Under the pieces are notes generated by a model, which saw only the letters and a program-made list of their open reading frames with translations, made no database searches and was not told where the DNA came from. DNA of 14,562 nucleotides from Candidatus Dojkabacteria bacterium. Lineage in GTDB: Bacteria > Patescibacteriota > Dojkabacteria > B142 > WJKM01. This document shows, piece after piece, positions 1-6,349 of the stretch (the first letter of the stretch is position 1; each line of letters begins with the position of its first letter). A program made the translations under genes and the position numbers. The stretch is taken from positions 1 through 14,562 of the forward strand of contig JAGQLH010000029.1 of the NCBI GenBank assembly GCA_020429465.1, written 5' to 3'.

Positions 1-509
1 TCAGAATTGTTTAAAGATTCAAGTAAACCAGGTTTAAGTGATTGCAACCTATCCTGAAGTTCTCCCACCGAAGACGATTCTAACTCTTTTCGCAACGATG
101 CATCATATGTCTTTGAACTTAAATCATAATTCTTAATAACAGCATCGATATACAAACCAGTTCCTCCGACAAGTATCGGATGCATATCTTTATTCTGAAT
201 AGAAAGAATTACTTCATCAGCTAATTTTTTATAGTGAGCAACATCAAACAACTCATCTGGATCACATATATCAAAGAGATGTCCCGGAACTCCAGATTTT
301 TCAAGTTCGTAGACTGGAATTGTTCGTCCGCAGACTACTTCATTTCTAATTAATGATAAATTTCCTTTATTCGAACCGATAGTAAGCCCTTTATATATTT
401 GTACAGAATCTGCATTAATTAATTCACCCTCAAGGTTTTGGGCGCATTTAATTGCTAATGTTGTTTTTCCAGATGCGGTAGGGCCACCCACCACAATAAG
501 TTTCTTCAT
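1..509 (-). CDS. miaA: tRNA dimethylallyltransferase MiaA (N-terminal part; C-terminus beyond left edge)
   Basis: MiaA transfers a dimethylallyl group to N6 of A37 in tRNAs that read codons beginning with U, the first step toward i6A/ms2i6A. The visible 169 residues begin at ATG 507-509 and carry the family landmarks in order: P-loop GPTASGKT (about residues 9-16), the substrate-binding stretch NADSVQIYKGLTIGSNK (about 33-49), HLFDI (about 77-81) and VGGTGLY (about 115-121). The family is usually about 300 residues, so a little over half is visible. The reading frame is open to base 1, so the end is a window cut, not a truncation. The gene is divergent from the DUF3179 gene across a 149-bp spacer. 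A -10-like TATAAT lies at 537-542 on this strand without a convincing -35. No Shine-Dalgarno is seen before the ATG. Identity is secure from the motifs. Confidence 0.95.
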   Translation of the reverse strand, partial: MKKLIVVGGPTASGKTTLAIKCAQNLEGELINADSVQIYKGLTIGSNKGNLSLIRNEVVCGRTIPVYELEKSGVPGHLFDICDPDELFDVAHYKKLADEVILSIQNKDMHPILVGGTGLYIDAVIKNYDLSSKTYDASLRKELESSSVGELQDRLQSLKPGLLESLNNS

Positions 510-536
510 CGTAAATTTTATTTTTAGACTAACTGA

Positions 537-542
537 ATTATA
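537..542 (-). promoter_or_regulatory. Possible -10 box for miaA
   Basis: TATAAT on the minus strand, 27 nt upstream of the miaA ATG, in the divergent spacer 510-658. No good -35 hexamer is visible at 16-18 bp. On the opposite strand, TATAGT at 574-579 could serve the DUF3179 gene. Both are sequence matches only. Confidence 0.35.
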
Positions 543-658
543 GTGTACCTACCTTACGTATGCACGGAAAAACTATAGTAAGATAGAAGAAGTAAAGTGT
601 TAGAATTACCTACATGATTAAAATACAACAATAATTTGCTGTGAATCCTAGATAAAAC

Positions 659-1615
659 ATGAATCAAGTTCTATTAGAAACAACACAAAAAGCACAAAGG
701 GCAATCAATACCTATTGGAATAAAGGCCTTATTTTCTTTTGGATTGGAATACTTATTCTTTACATCATATCTGGAACCCCCTCTGTTTTTCCGTCTAATC
801 AATTACCAATTACCAATACAGGCAGTTTGATACCAACCCAAGAATTATCATCAATAGATTATAAAAACTGCCCTTACACAAAAAGTCATACCCAAATATC
901 TACGGAAAATTCGCTTTCCACAAATACCACAATAGGGTATATAGACCTTGTAACCGATACAGAGGACAGTGGTATAGAGAAAGGGGAAATTCCTCCAATT
1001 ATAGACCCTACATTTGAAAGGGGTACAGAATTCACTTCATGTATCGAGCCTGATTCCTCAATTATCATACTAAAGGATGGAGCGAAGACTTTTGGCATTA
1101 CATTTCAGATCTTAGAGGCCCACCAGATTATACGCATACCTCTTGAGTCCGAATACTATGCTCTTGTGACATACAGTCCATTTGCAAAATCAGTAAATAC
1201 ATTTCTTATACCAGATGAAAATTTTGGATTGTCTGGTAGATTATTTGGGGGATCATCTTTACTCTATGACTACTCAACTGAAAGTTTATGGTTACAACCT
1301 ACTGGATTAGCTTTACTTGGAGAGAGAACAGGTGAGCAATTAACTCCATATCCATTCAGTATAATTTCCTACAAAGACTTAGAAGATCTAGAAACCATTG
1401 ACATTATCTCTTTTAAAACTGGCTATAGCTATGACTACAATGAAAAACCATATGACCTATTCTATGAAACAGAACAAATTATGGGGGAAAGCAATAGCGA
1501 CACCCCTAAATTACTTCAGAAAAACATATGGGCCGAAAGTACAGATGCAGTTATCTACAACTACGCCCTGGAACAGATCACCAATCTATATAATGAAGTT
1601 TTCAGTGAAAACTAA
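659..1615 (+). CDS. Membrane-anchored DUF3179-domain protein lacking the family cysteine motif
   Basis: This 318-residue protein has a short basic/polar N-terminus, one hydrophobic helix (about residues 23-44) and a long polar domain, presumably outside the membrane. Residues about 108-275 follow the DUF3179 pattern as I recall it: the IPPI-DP entry motif (111-117), HQIIR (155-159) where the family has HEIVND, TYSPFA (171-176) where the family has TYCPLC, then FGLSG (189-193), LLYDYSTESLWLQPTG (201-216) and the G--TG--L tail (221-228). The second half matches well. The paired cysteines are replaced by Ser and Ala, so any metal- or thiol-dependent activity is probably lost. The family has no established function. 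The ATG is the first in frame; an earlier in-frame ATG at 614 is followed by a stop after six codons. The stop overlaps the convergent transglycosylase gene by 4 nt. Confidence 0.8.
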   Translation: MNQVLLETTQKAQRAINTYWNKGLIFFWIGILILYIISGTPSVFPSNQLPITNTGSLIPTQELSSIDYKNCPYTKSHTQISTENSLSTNTTIGYIDLVTDTEDSGIEKGEIPPIIDPTFERGTEFTSCIEPDSSIIILKDGAKTFGITFQILEAHQIIRIPLESEYYALVTYSPFAKSVNTFLIPDENFGLSGRLFGGSSLLYDYSTESLWLQPTGLALLGERTGEQLTPYPFSIISYKDLEDLETIDIISFKTGYSYDYNEKPYDLFYETEQIMGESNSDTPKLLQKNIWAESTDAVIYNYALEQITNLYNEVFSEN

Positions 1616-2031
1616 GCCCCACCTTCGTTATAAAGTAGATAATAAAGACTCGGAAAGAGATTTTTAGGATTTGCTCCCTCATTGATTTTTCGCTCTAACC
1701 ACTCAACTTGTTCTACTGGATTGCAGTAATCATCAAGCTTGTGGAAACCTTCATGAATTTGGAAAATGCCTCTATACGGAGGAGCATATGAAAGATTATA
1801 AAGACCTGATTCTGCTTCTGCGAGTGCAACGAAATTCAAATCCATAGTCTGGGTTTCTCGAATAATTTCTGCAACTTTATCGGGATGAATATGTGGTGTT
1901 TTACAATAAGGATCATCGTAAACAACCTCTTCTACCACTTCTACTTGTACACCAAGAACAGCTGGTTGATCAACGTGCATTCCTGTTACTAGTGCAGTAT
2001 TCGCGAATAAAATAGCTAAGACTTCCAACAT
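1612..2031 (-). CDS. Small secreted SLT-type lytic transglycosylase-like protein
   Basis: A 139-residue protein with a weakly hydrophobic N-terminus (about residues 1-27, signal- or anchor-like) and a compact lysozyme-like domain from about residue 50. Key signatures are AEAESGL (71-77), whose Glu74 fits the catalytic acid of soluble lytic transglycosylases, then GIFQIHEGFHKLDD (88-101), the usual G-FQI segment, then NPVEQVEWL (104-112) and GANPKNLFP at the end. Such enzymes cleave the MurNAc-GlcNAc bond of peptidoglycan without water. The domain is at the short end for the family. Cys43 and Cys103 could form a disulfide in the exported protein. Start: ATG 2029-2031, with AGG eight bases upstream as a weak ribosome-binding site. 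It is convergent with the DUF3179 gene, the stop codons overlapping by 4 nt. The fold assignment is good; the exact substrate is not shown. Confidence 0.78.
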   Translation of the reverse strand: MLEVLAILFANTALVTGMHVDQPAVLGVQVEVVEEVVYDDPYCKTPHIHPDKVAEIIRETQTMDLNFVALAEAESGLYNLSYAPPYRGIFQIHEGFHKLDDYCNPVEQVEWLERKINEGANPKNLFPSLYYLLYNEGGA

Positions 2032-2121
2032 GATTTTTACCTAAAAATACCACTAAGTTTACAAAAGCCTTAGAAAATTGGCAAGTTTTACTAATCATCA
2101 CACATAGACAATAAAATAAGG

Positions 2122-2127
2122 TACAAT
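2122..2127 (+). promoter_or_regulatory. Possible -10 box for the riboswitch transcript
   Basis: TACAAT ends 9 nt before the first paired base of riboswitch helix P1 (2137). That would place the transcript start just at the aptamer. No strong -35 is visible. Confidence 0.4.
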
Positions 2128-2136
2128 ACATAAATA

Positions 2137-2264
2137 ATTCTTTCGGGGCGAGGTGAAATTCCTCACCGGCGGTGAGTCATCGACAAGTCCGCGACCCAAG
2201 CAATGCTTGGCTGATGTGGTGAAAATCCACAACCGACGGTTAGAGTCCGGATGGTAGAAAGAAT
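2137..2264 (+). promoter_or_regulatory. FMN riboswitch (RFN element)
   Basis: A textbook RFN element. Closing helix P1 is ATTCTTTC (2137-2144) paired with GAAAGAAT (2257-2264), 8 bp without mismatch. Conserved blocks follow in order: GGGGCGAGGTGAAATTCC (2145-2162), ACCGGCGGT (2165-2173), AGTCCGCGA (2186-2194), a variable hairpin CCAAGC-AAT-GCTTGG (2196-2210), GTGGTGAAAATCCAC (2216-2230), AACCGACGGTTAGAGTCCGGATGG (2231-2254). FMN binding to this class normally shuts off riboflavin biosynthesis or transport genes. Here it lies directly upstream of an EamA/DMT transporter. No U-tract terminator hairpin follows, so control at translation is more likely than at termination. Identification is by eye against the well-known consensus and is essentially certain. 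Confidence 0.97.
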
Positions 2265-2270
2265 CGACAT

Positions 2271-2298
2271 ACCACCATTTATTTGGAGGTTCTTTTTG
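2271..2298 (+). promoter_or_regulatory. Candidate SD-sequestering hairpin with strong SD and TTG start
   Basis: Just after the aptamer, ACCACC (2271-2276) can pair with GGAGGT (2285-2290) across the loop ATTTATTT, five pairs with one A-A mismatch, hiding the only strong Shine-Dalgarno seen before any gene here. GGAGG (2285-2289) sits 6 nt before an in-frame TTG (2296-2298). The same ACCAC could instead pair with GTGGT at 2216-2220, or TACCA (2270-2274) with TGGTA at 2252-2256. Both alternatives use aptamer bases and would free GGAGG when FMN is absent. The pairings are seen; the switching is inferred. Confidence 0.45.
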
Positions 2299-2334
2299 CT
2301 TCCCCATATTCCATATTTATTACAGTTTTTTACC

Positions 2335-3264
2335 ATGAAGCAAAATTTCCCCTATGGTCCGGTATTCATAATGCTTGGAGCATCTCTCTGGGCAATAGAT
2401 GCACTATTCAGAACACAGCTAACATTTTCATTCTCAAGTACCTTCATTATTTTCTTCGAACATCTTCTTGGATTCTTTATCTTAAGTCCATTCTTTATTA
2501 AGTCACTTAATGAATACAAAAAACTTAATACAAAAGCATGGGTGATTGCAATAAGTATGACTATCGTTAGTAGCGTAGCAGGCACATTACTTTTTACAGA
2601 AGCACTGAATAGGAGCTTTGCATTTGGGGACTTTGCAACACCTGTTTTGCTTCAAAAACTTCAACCAGTATTCGTTGTAATTCTATCTAGCATTTTTCTT
2701 AAAGAAAAAATCACTCCTCGATTTCTAATTCTTGCACTCATAGCACTTCTTGGAAGTTATCTATTGAGTTTTGGAACTTCACCGATCTCGCTCAACTTTG
2801 CAGGAAAAGAAATTATTGTTTTACTTGCAATTGGTGCTGCATTCGCATGGGGAAGTGGTACTATCATGAGTAAATTTTTACTGACTAAGCTATCTCATAA
2901 AGCTGCAACTGCGTTACGATTTCTTCTCGCCATTCCAATTTCAGCATCTGCGGTATTTATACTAGGAGAATCATTTGATTTTGGAACACTAGATATCAAT
3001 GCAATCTGGAGATTTATACTGATAGCAGGTATAACTGGAGGCGCAGGAGCAATGCTACTGTACTATTTTGGGCTTAAATCTACTCAAGCTAAAATCTCAA
3101 CATTTGCCGAGTTGGCATTTCCAATTACTTCACTAATTATTGCCATAACACCACTTAATCCGTATGGAGAAGCCCAAACATTATCTCTTGCCAACCTACT
3201 CGGGGTAATTATATTATTCGTTTCTGTTAGCTTAATCAGCTTCAAAAAACCAACTATAAAATAG
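2335..3264 (+). CDS. EamA/DMT-family transporter, predicted riboflavin (flavin) importer
   Basis: A 309-residue polytopic membrane protein with about ten hydrophobic helices arranged as two EamA repeats (about residues 5-150 and 158-303), the usual drug/metabolite transporter size. Typical signatures are LGASLWAIDALF in helix 1, EALNRSFAFGDFATPVLLQKLQPVFVVI with a following FLKEKIT in repeat 1, and AAFAWGSGTIMSK at the start of repeat 2. The FMN riboswitch immediately upstream points to flavin transport. RibN, a DMT-family riboflavin transporter, is known to be linked to such elements in other bacteria. The frame extends upstream to ATG 2251, but that lies inside the aptamer and is not credible. 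ATG 2335 gives a normal short N-terminus but has no Shine-Dalgarno. TTG 2296 has GGAGG at 6 nt and would add 13 residues. The family is sure; the substrate is inferred from context. Confidence 0.88.
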   Translation: MKQNFPYGPVFIMLGASLWAIDALFRTQLTFSFSSTFIIFFEHLLGFFILSPFFIKSLNEYKKLNTKAWVIAISMTIVSSVAGTLLFTEALNRSFAFGDFATPVLLQKLQPVFVVILSSIFLKEKITPRFLILALIALLGSYLLSFGTSPISLNFAGKEIIVLLAIGAAFAWGSGTIMSKFLLTKLSHKAATALRFLLAIPISASAVFILGESFDFGTLDINAIWRFILIAGITGGAGAMLLYYFGLKSTQAKISTFAELAFPITSLIIAITPLNPYGEAQTLSLANLLGVIILFVSVSLISFKKPTIK

Positions 3265-3341
3265 TATATAAGCACTATTTAGACTTAGTCAAAATAAGAA
3301 ATATATAGTAAAATTCAATACATAGCTCTTAGTTTTACCAT

Positions 3342-3905
3342 ATGGCTACATACAACATTATTGCTAAGCCTTCGCTTAAGCGACATTTTTTTGAGTTTTT
3401 TGCGGACGGTATAGTTCTTGCACTTAATATTGCAGGGCTTATATTTGGTCTTAATTATTTCAATGAGGATTTTCACAGCATTATTTGGGGTATTTTTATT
3501 TTAGTTCTCGTTATTCTTGTAGCAACAGGAATCTATAGACTACTAAAAACAAAAATGTTTGTAGTTGCACTTAATAAACAAGGAATTGAATTTCGACACG
3601 GAGTTTTTACTAAGACTGTTGAATCTATTGACATGCACAGGATCAAGGATTTCATCAAAAAAAGATCAGTGGTTGATCAAATATTTGGACTTGCGAAAAT
3701 AGTTATTCTTTCAACTGATCAGACCACTCCAAAAGTCACTTTGGATGGACTCTATATGAATGATGCTGAAAAAATTCTTGATTTCCTTCAAATTTATGCT
3801 TCAGATTCAATTGTGAAGCATTATATAAACAGAGGAGATAGAGCAGCTCTAGATGCAGCAGTAGCAGCAAAAATGAAAAAAGAAATAGTACGAAAAGAAC
3901 CTTAG
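3342..3905 (+). CDS. Membrane PH-domain (bPH2/YdbS-like) protein
   Basis: A 187-residue protein with two hydrophobic helices (about residues 20-40 and 46-66) followed at once by a bacterial pleckstrin-homology domain (about 70-150). The domain shows the family's pattern: a strand ending FVVALNKQGIEFRHGVFTKT, the IDMHRIKDF segment (96-104), then FGLAKIVILSTDQ and a terminal helix AEKILDFLQIY. The C-terminal tail (about 160-187) is charged and Ala/Lys-rich. Bacterial PH2 proteins of this layout are widespread at the membrane and their biochemical role is mostly unknown. The gene begins 77 nt after the transporter. TATAGT at 3304-3309 might give it its own promoter. No Shine-Dalgarno is seen. 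The stop overlaps that of the convergent cupin gene by 4 nt. Confidence 0.78.
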   Translation: MATYNIIAKPSLKRHFFEFFADGIVLALNIAGLIFGLNYFNEDFHSIIWGIFILVLVILVATGIYRLLKTKMFVVALNKQGIEFRHGVFTKTVESIDMHRIKDFIKKRSVVDQIFGLAKIVILSTDQTTPKVTLDGLYMNDAEKILDFLQIYASDSIVKHYINRGDRAALDAAVAAKMKKEIVRKEP

Positions 3906-4210
3906 ATCACTTTTTCAGCCCAAAAGAACACACACCCATCAGTCCCTACAACTGCTTCATGCAGAATAGTTCCTGGTATGTAAATCCTATCTCCTTTAGA
4001 ACATTTATATACCTCTGATTCTATTGTAATTTCCATTGATCCTCCTAGAAATGCAAGCAATTTAGTTTCTTTATGCTCGTGTTGATAATAGATGTACCCT
4101 GCATTATTTCGAATTTTTAACGGGGTGAAACCTTCAATCTCCATAGCATGAAAAACCTCTTCTTCTGCTTTGCCTGCATAATATCCTTTTGTATATACAT
4201 TTATTGCCAT
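3902..4210 (-). CDS. Small cupin-domain protein
   Basis: A 102-residue single-domain cupin. The first cupin motif is around HEHKETKLLAFLGG (residues 44-57), with His44 and His46 as probable metal ligands. The usual Glu three or four residues later is not in register (Lys50/Leu51), although Glu48 is near. The second motif is GDRIYIPGTILH (73-84), with the G-x5-P-G spacing and His84 as third His ligand. The fold is a double-stranded beta-helix, commonly binding a metal and a small molecule. No substrate can be named. Start: I prefer ATG 4208-4210. A TTG at 4226-4228 would add six residues, and neither has a Shine-Dalgarno. The gene is divergent from the SLH-CAP gene across about 84 bp and convergent with the PH gene. 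Confidence 0.75.
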   Translation of the reverse strand: MAINVYTKGYYAGKAEEEVFHAMEIEGFTPLKIRNNAGYIYYQHEHKETKLLAFLGGSMEITIESEVYKCSKGDRIYIPGTILHEAVVGTDGCVFFWAEKVI

Positions 4211-4254
4211 TGGTAAATCAAGTTTCAAATTTTAGGTGTTTATTATTCAAAATT

Positions 4255-4260
4255 TATACT
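4255..4260 (+). promoter_or_regulatory. Possible -10 box for the SLH-CAP gene
   Basis: TATACT, 34 nt before the ATG at 4295, in the divergent spacer. A weak TTAGGT lies 17 bp upstream (4232-4237). Sequence match only. Confidence 0.35.
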
Positions 4261-4294
4261 AGAATATAGTATCTACATTTTAGAACGTTGTTAT

Positions 4295-5476
4295 ATGAAT
4301 CTCAAACTGCCTATGAAATTGGCTTTTCTTTTACTATCTATTCCACTTCTACTGCTTTCAGTCACAAGATTAAGCCATGCCCAGACTATAAAGTCATCGT
4401 GTAATTCTATTCAGCAATTTGACGATATTCCAAACGGACATACATTTTGTGTCTATATAGAGTACCTACTATACCAAGGAGTACTATCAGAAAACCCGTC
4501 ATATAATCCAGAGGATACACTCAATAGAGGTCAGCTTGCAAAAATGATTGTTACAAGTCTTCAGCTACCTGAAGATACCTCCGGTGATAAATTTCCAGAT
4601 GTTCCTTCAAATCACACATTCTTTAGTCCAATAATGACGCTTAAGAATTCTGGAATAATTGGGGGGTACCCTGACGGAGATTTTAAACCAGATAACCCAG
4701 TAACTCGTGGTGCTCTTATGAAATTCATAGTAAATGCTGCCAAACATAAAAATTCTGGTTTTTTCGATTCTACTATAAACAATATAAATTCAGAATTTAA
4801 TGATGTACCTAACGACCATTCTTTTGCACCATTCATTGCGTCAGCAGTTGGTGAAAGTAATCAAATTTCGAATGATGTTGCAAAGATTATAAAAGGATAT
4901 TCTGACAAAACGTTTAGACCAGACACAAATGTTACCCGAGGTGAAGTATCGAAAGCAATTGCAAACACTATGAAGTATACAGAATTACAGAACGCTAGTT
5001 GTTCTGACTTCTACTGCCAAGCAGAACTTACTAGTAAATTAGAAAGTGATTTAGAGTCTTACCTTTTTGAATTGATTAATACATCCAGAATATCAAATGG
5101 GAAAGGTGCATTAGTATTTAGCGATGGGGCACGTACTGTTGCTAAATCTTGGTCTGGAACAATGGCGCAAGCAGGAGAATTATCCCATCAGTCAAATCTA
5201 ATAGAAACATTAAACACTCAAGGAGTAGGTGCAAATGGAGCAGGAGAGAATGTAGGATTCCACCAGGTATTAGTTACTTCTGGTAAACAAGGTTATTTCG
5301 ATGCAGTAAAAACAATACACAATCTTATGATGGCTGAAGTACCCCCAGACGATGGACATCGACAAAATATTTTAGGTGAGAGCCTTGATTTTACACATAT
5401 TGGAACAGGGATGCATATTAAAGAAGAAGATGCTTCAAGAAATAGTGTTTGGATGACTGAAGATTACTATAAATAG
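4295..5476 (+). CDS. Secreted protein with three SLH repeats and a CAP (SCP/PR-1) domain
   Basis: This 393-residue precursor starts with a signal peptide: basic start, hydrophobic core about residues 8-22, probable cleavage after SHA at 29. Three S-layer homology repeats follow at about 41-93, 99-150 and 167-226. Repeats 2 and 3 show FPDVP/FNDVP openings, GYPDGDFKPDNPVTRG and GYSDKTFRPDTNVTRG. Repeat 1 is more divergent (QFDDIPNGH, NPEDTLNRGQLAKMI). Residues about 252-393 form a CAP domain: FELINTSR, LSHQSN with His298, GENVGF with Glu319, and GHRQNIL with His355, which fit the conserved cavity residues. SLH domains normally anchor proteins to cell-wall polymer or S-layer. Bacterial CAP domains of this YkwD-like type have no agreed activity. 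A perfect hairpin lies 11 nt after the stop. An internal ATG at codon 7 also leaves a good signal peptide. Confidence 0.9.
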   Translation: MNLKLPMKLAFLLLSIPLLLLSVTRLSHAQTIKSSCNSIQQFDDIPNGHTFCVYIEYLLYQGVLSENPSYNPEDTLNRGQLAKMIVTSLQLPEDTSGDKFPDVPSNHTFFSPIMTLKNSGIIGGYPDGDFKPDNPVTRGALMKFIVNAAKHKNSGFFDSTINNINSEFNDVPNDHSFAPFIASAVGESNQISNDVAKIIKGYSDKTFRPDTNVTRGEVSKAIANTMKYTELQNASCSDFYCQAELTSKLESDLESYLFELINTSRISNGKGALVFSDGARTVAKSWSGTMAQAGELSHQSNLIETLNTQGVGANGAGENVGFHQVLVTSGKQGYFDAVKTIHNLMMAEVPPDDGHRQNILGESLDFTHIGTGMHIKEEDASRNSVWMTEDYYK

Positions 5477-5487
5477 AGAATTTATAC

Positions 5488-5521
5488 CATGTAGGGAATA
5501 ACAAATGTTATTCCCTACATG
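5488..5521. terminator. Perfect 16-bp inverted repeat between convergent genes (possible bidirectional terminator)
   Basis: CATGTAGGGAATAACA (5488-5503) and its exact complement (5506-5521) are separated by AA. The hairpin sits between the stops of the SLH-CAP gene (+) and the DoxX-like gene (-), the classic place for a shared terminator. Neither strand has a proper U-tract directly after the stem; a short T5 occurs 13 nt beyond on the plus strand. An mRNA 3'-end stabiliser is the alternative. Confidence 0.6.
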
Positions 5522-5530
5522 TACTAATAC

Positions 5531-5944
5531 TTACTTTTTGCTTTTAGATTTACATTCAGCACAATCACCCCCACACTTGCAATGACGACGTGCAAACATA
5601 AATGCACCTCCAATTAATGCAGTATCCTTCAAGAGCGACACCATAGACATTTGTCGTGTTGCTTCTATTTGCATTGCAGGAAGATGCACGAGAAGGATAT
5701 AAAGTAGTAATAATCCAATCAGTAAATTACTTCCAATTTTCTCATACTGAGAAAGTAAAATTGATCCCCCACCAAGTAACATAACAAGCCCGGATAGGTA
5801 TACATACATATTACCTCTACCAGGAAGCCATTCTGGCACCATAGTGGCTATACCCTCTGGCTGCAAGAGATGAAATAAACCAAATACAACAAAAGGAAGC
5901 CCAAAAAGAACACGGGCTACAAGTCCACAAGGACATTTCTTCAT
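5531..5944 (-). CDS. DoxX-like four-helix membrane protein with cysteine-rich ends
   Basis: A 137-residue integral membrane protein with about four hydrophobic helices. The DoxX-like pattern shows in FGLPFVVFGLFHLL in helix 1, then the loop MVPEWLPG and YLSGLVMLLGGGSILL in helix 2. DoxX-family proteins are small membrane proteins whose roles are varied and mostly unclear; some act in thiosulfate:quinone oxidation or with redox partners. Unusual here are six cysteines, CPC near the N-terminus (Cys4, Cys6) and a CKCGGDCAEC tail (Cys122, 124, 128, 131). With four helices, both ends would face the cytoplasm together, so a metal or Fe-S site is conceivable. Start: ATG 5942-5944. A GTG at 5972-5974 would add ten residues. 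TAATAT at 5981-5986 is a possible -10. Membrane topology is clear; family placement is moderate. Confidence 0.68.
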   Translation of the reverse strand: MKKCPCGLVARVLFGLPFVVFGLFHLLQPEGIATMVPEWLPGRGNMYVYLSGLVMLLGGGSILLSQYEKIGSNLLIGLLLLYILLVHLPAMQIEATRQMSMVSLLKDTALIGGAFMFARRHCKCGGDCAECKSKSKK

Positions 5945-6030
5945 AGAAATAGAAGCTAAGAAGTAAAGTAGCACTGCTTCATATTACAGTGTCTGACTCA
6001 CTTTAACAGAATTTGGGGATGGATACAAAA

Positions 6031-6240
6031 CTAAGACTCATCTTTAGTTTCACTCATAAAAGGATGTTTTACACCAGATGGTAGAGTAACAGGTTTACGA
6101 TCAAAAAGACTAGGTACATGTTCAAAACTTTTAACACCATGTAAAACAGTATTAGCTCCTTGAAGCACAGCCAACATATAACTAATTAAATCAAACCTAG
6201 AATTATTCCCAGCATCAGCTCTATTTTCTTGCTCAGCCAT
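6031..6240 (-). CDS. Hypothetical 69-residue protein
   Basis: I do not recognise this protein. It is soluble-looking: an acidic, Asn-rich start (MAEQENRADAGNNS), one mildly hydrophobic stretch (about residues 17-32, FDLISYMLAVLQGANT), and a Pro/Lys-containing polar tail ending in acidic residues. It is probably a real gene because a well-formed promoter (TTGGTT, 17 bp, TATAAT) lies 28 nt upstream of the ATG, and the leader resembles that of msrB. It has no cysteine and no clear membrane helix. It lies between the DoxX-like gene (same strand, 86 nt downstream) and the divergent hexokinase gene. Coding status is likely but not certain. Confidence 0.6.
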   Translation of the reverse strand: MAEQENRADAGNNSRFDLISYMLAVLQGANTVLHGVKSFEHVPSLFDRKPVTLPSGVKHPFMSETKDES

Positions 6241-6257
6241 AGATCATTAATTGATAT
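6238..6257 (-). promoter_or_regulatory. Leader motif shared with msrB
   Basis: The last 17 leader bases plus the ATG read ATATCAAT-TAAT-GATCTATG. The msrB leader (13397-13416) reads ATATCAAT-AATA-GATCTATG, 17 of 20 identical with the ATG in the same register. Neither has a purine-rich Shine-Dalgarno. Function unknown. Confidence 0.4.
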
Positions 6258-6268
6258 TTATATTATCC

Positions 6269-6297
6269 ATTATATCGTAAATCTATATACCAACCAA
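6269..6297 (-). promoter_or_regulatory. Promoter of the 69-residue gene
   Basis: On the minus strand, TTGGTT (6292-6297) and TATAAT (6269-6274) are spaced by 17 bp, a good housekeeping-sigma match. The -10 ends 28 nt before the ATG at 6240. Confidence 0.6.
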
Positions 6298-6343
6298 AGT
6301 ATATAAGATTAATTAGTTACTCGAACTTTACCTGATAATTCTG

Positions 6344-6349
6344 TATACT
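6344..6349 (+). promoter_or_regulatory. Possible -10 box for the hexokinase-like gene
   Basis: TATACT, 31 nt before ATG 6381, with a weak TCGAAC 17 bp upstream (6321-6326). It overlaps the inverted repeat at 6346-6361. Confidence 0.4.

Noticed and set aside
614..634. Six-codon leader ORF (ATG to TAA) upstream of the DUF3179 gene
   Set aside because: No ribosome-binding site or attenuator structure; ordinary chance in AT-rich spacer.
2251..2334. ATG at 2251 as the start of the transporter gene
   Set aside because: It lies within the conserved GGATGG block of the FMN aptamer, and the 28 added residues do not resemble a DMT N-terminus.
3259..3280. AAATAGT...ACTATTT inverted repeat after the transporter gene as terminator
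   Set aside because: Only 7 AT-rich pairs with an 8-nt loop and no U-tract; expected by chance at this base composition.
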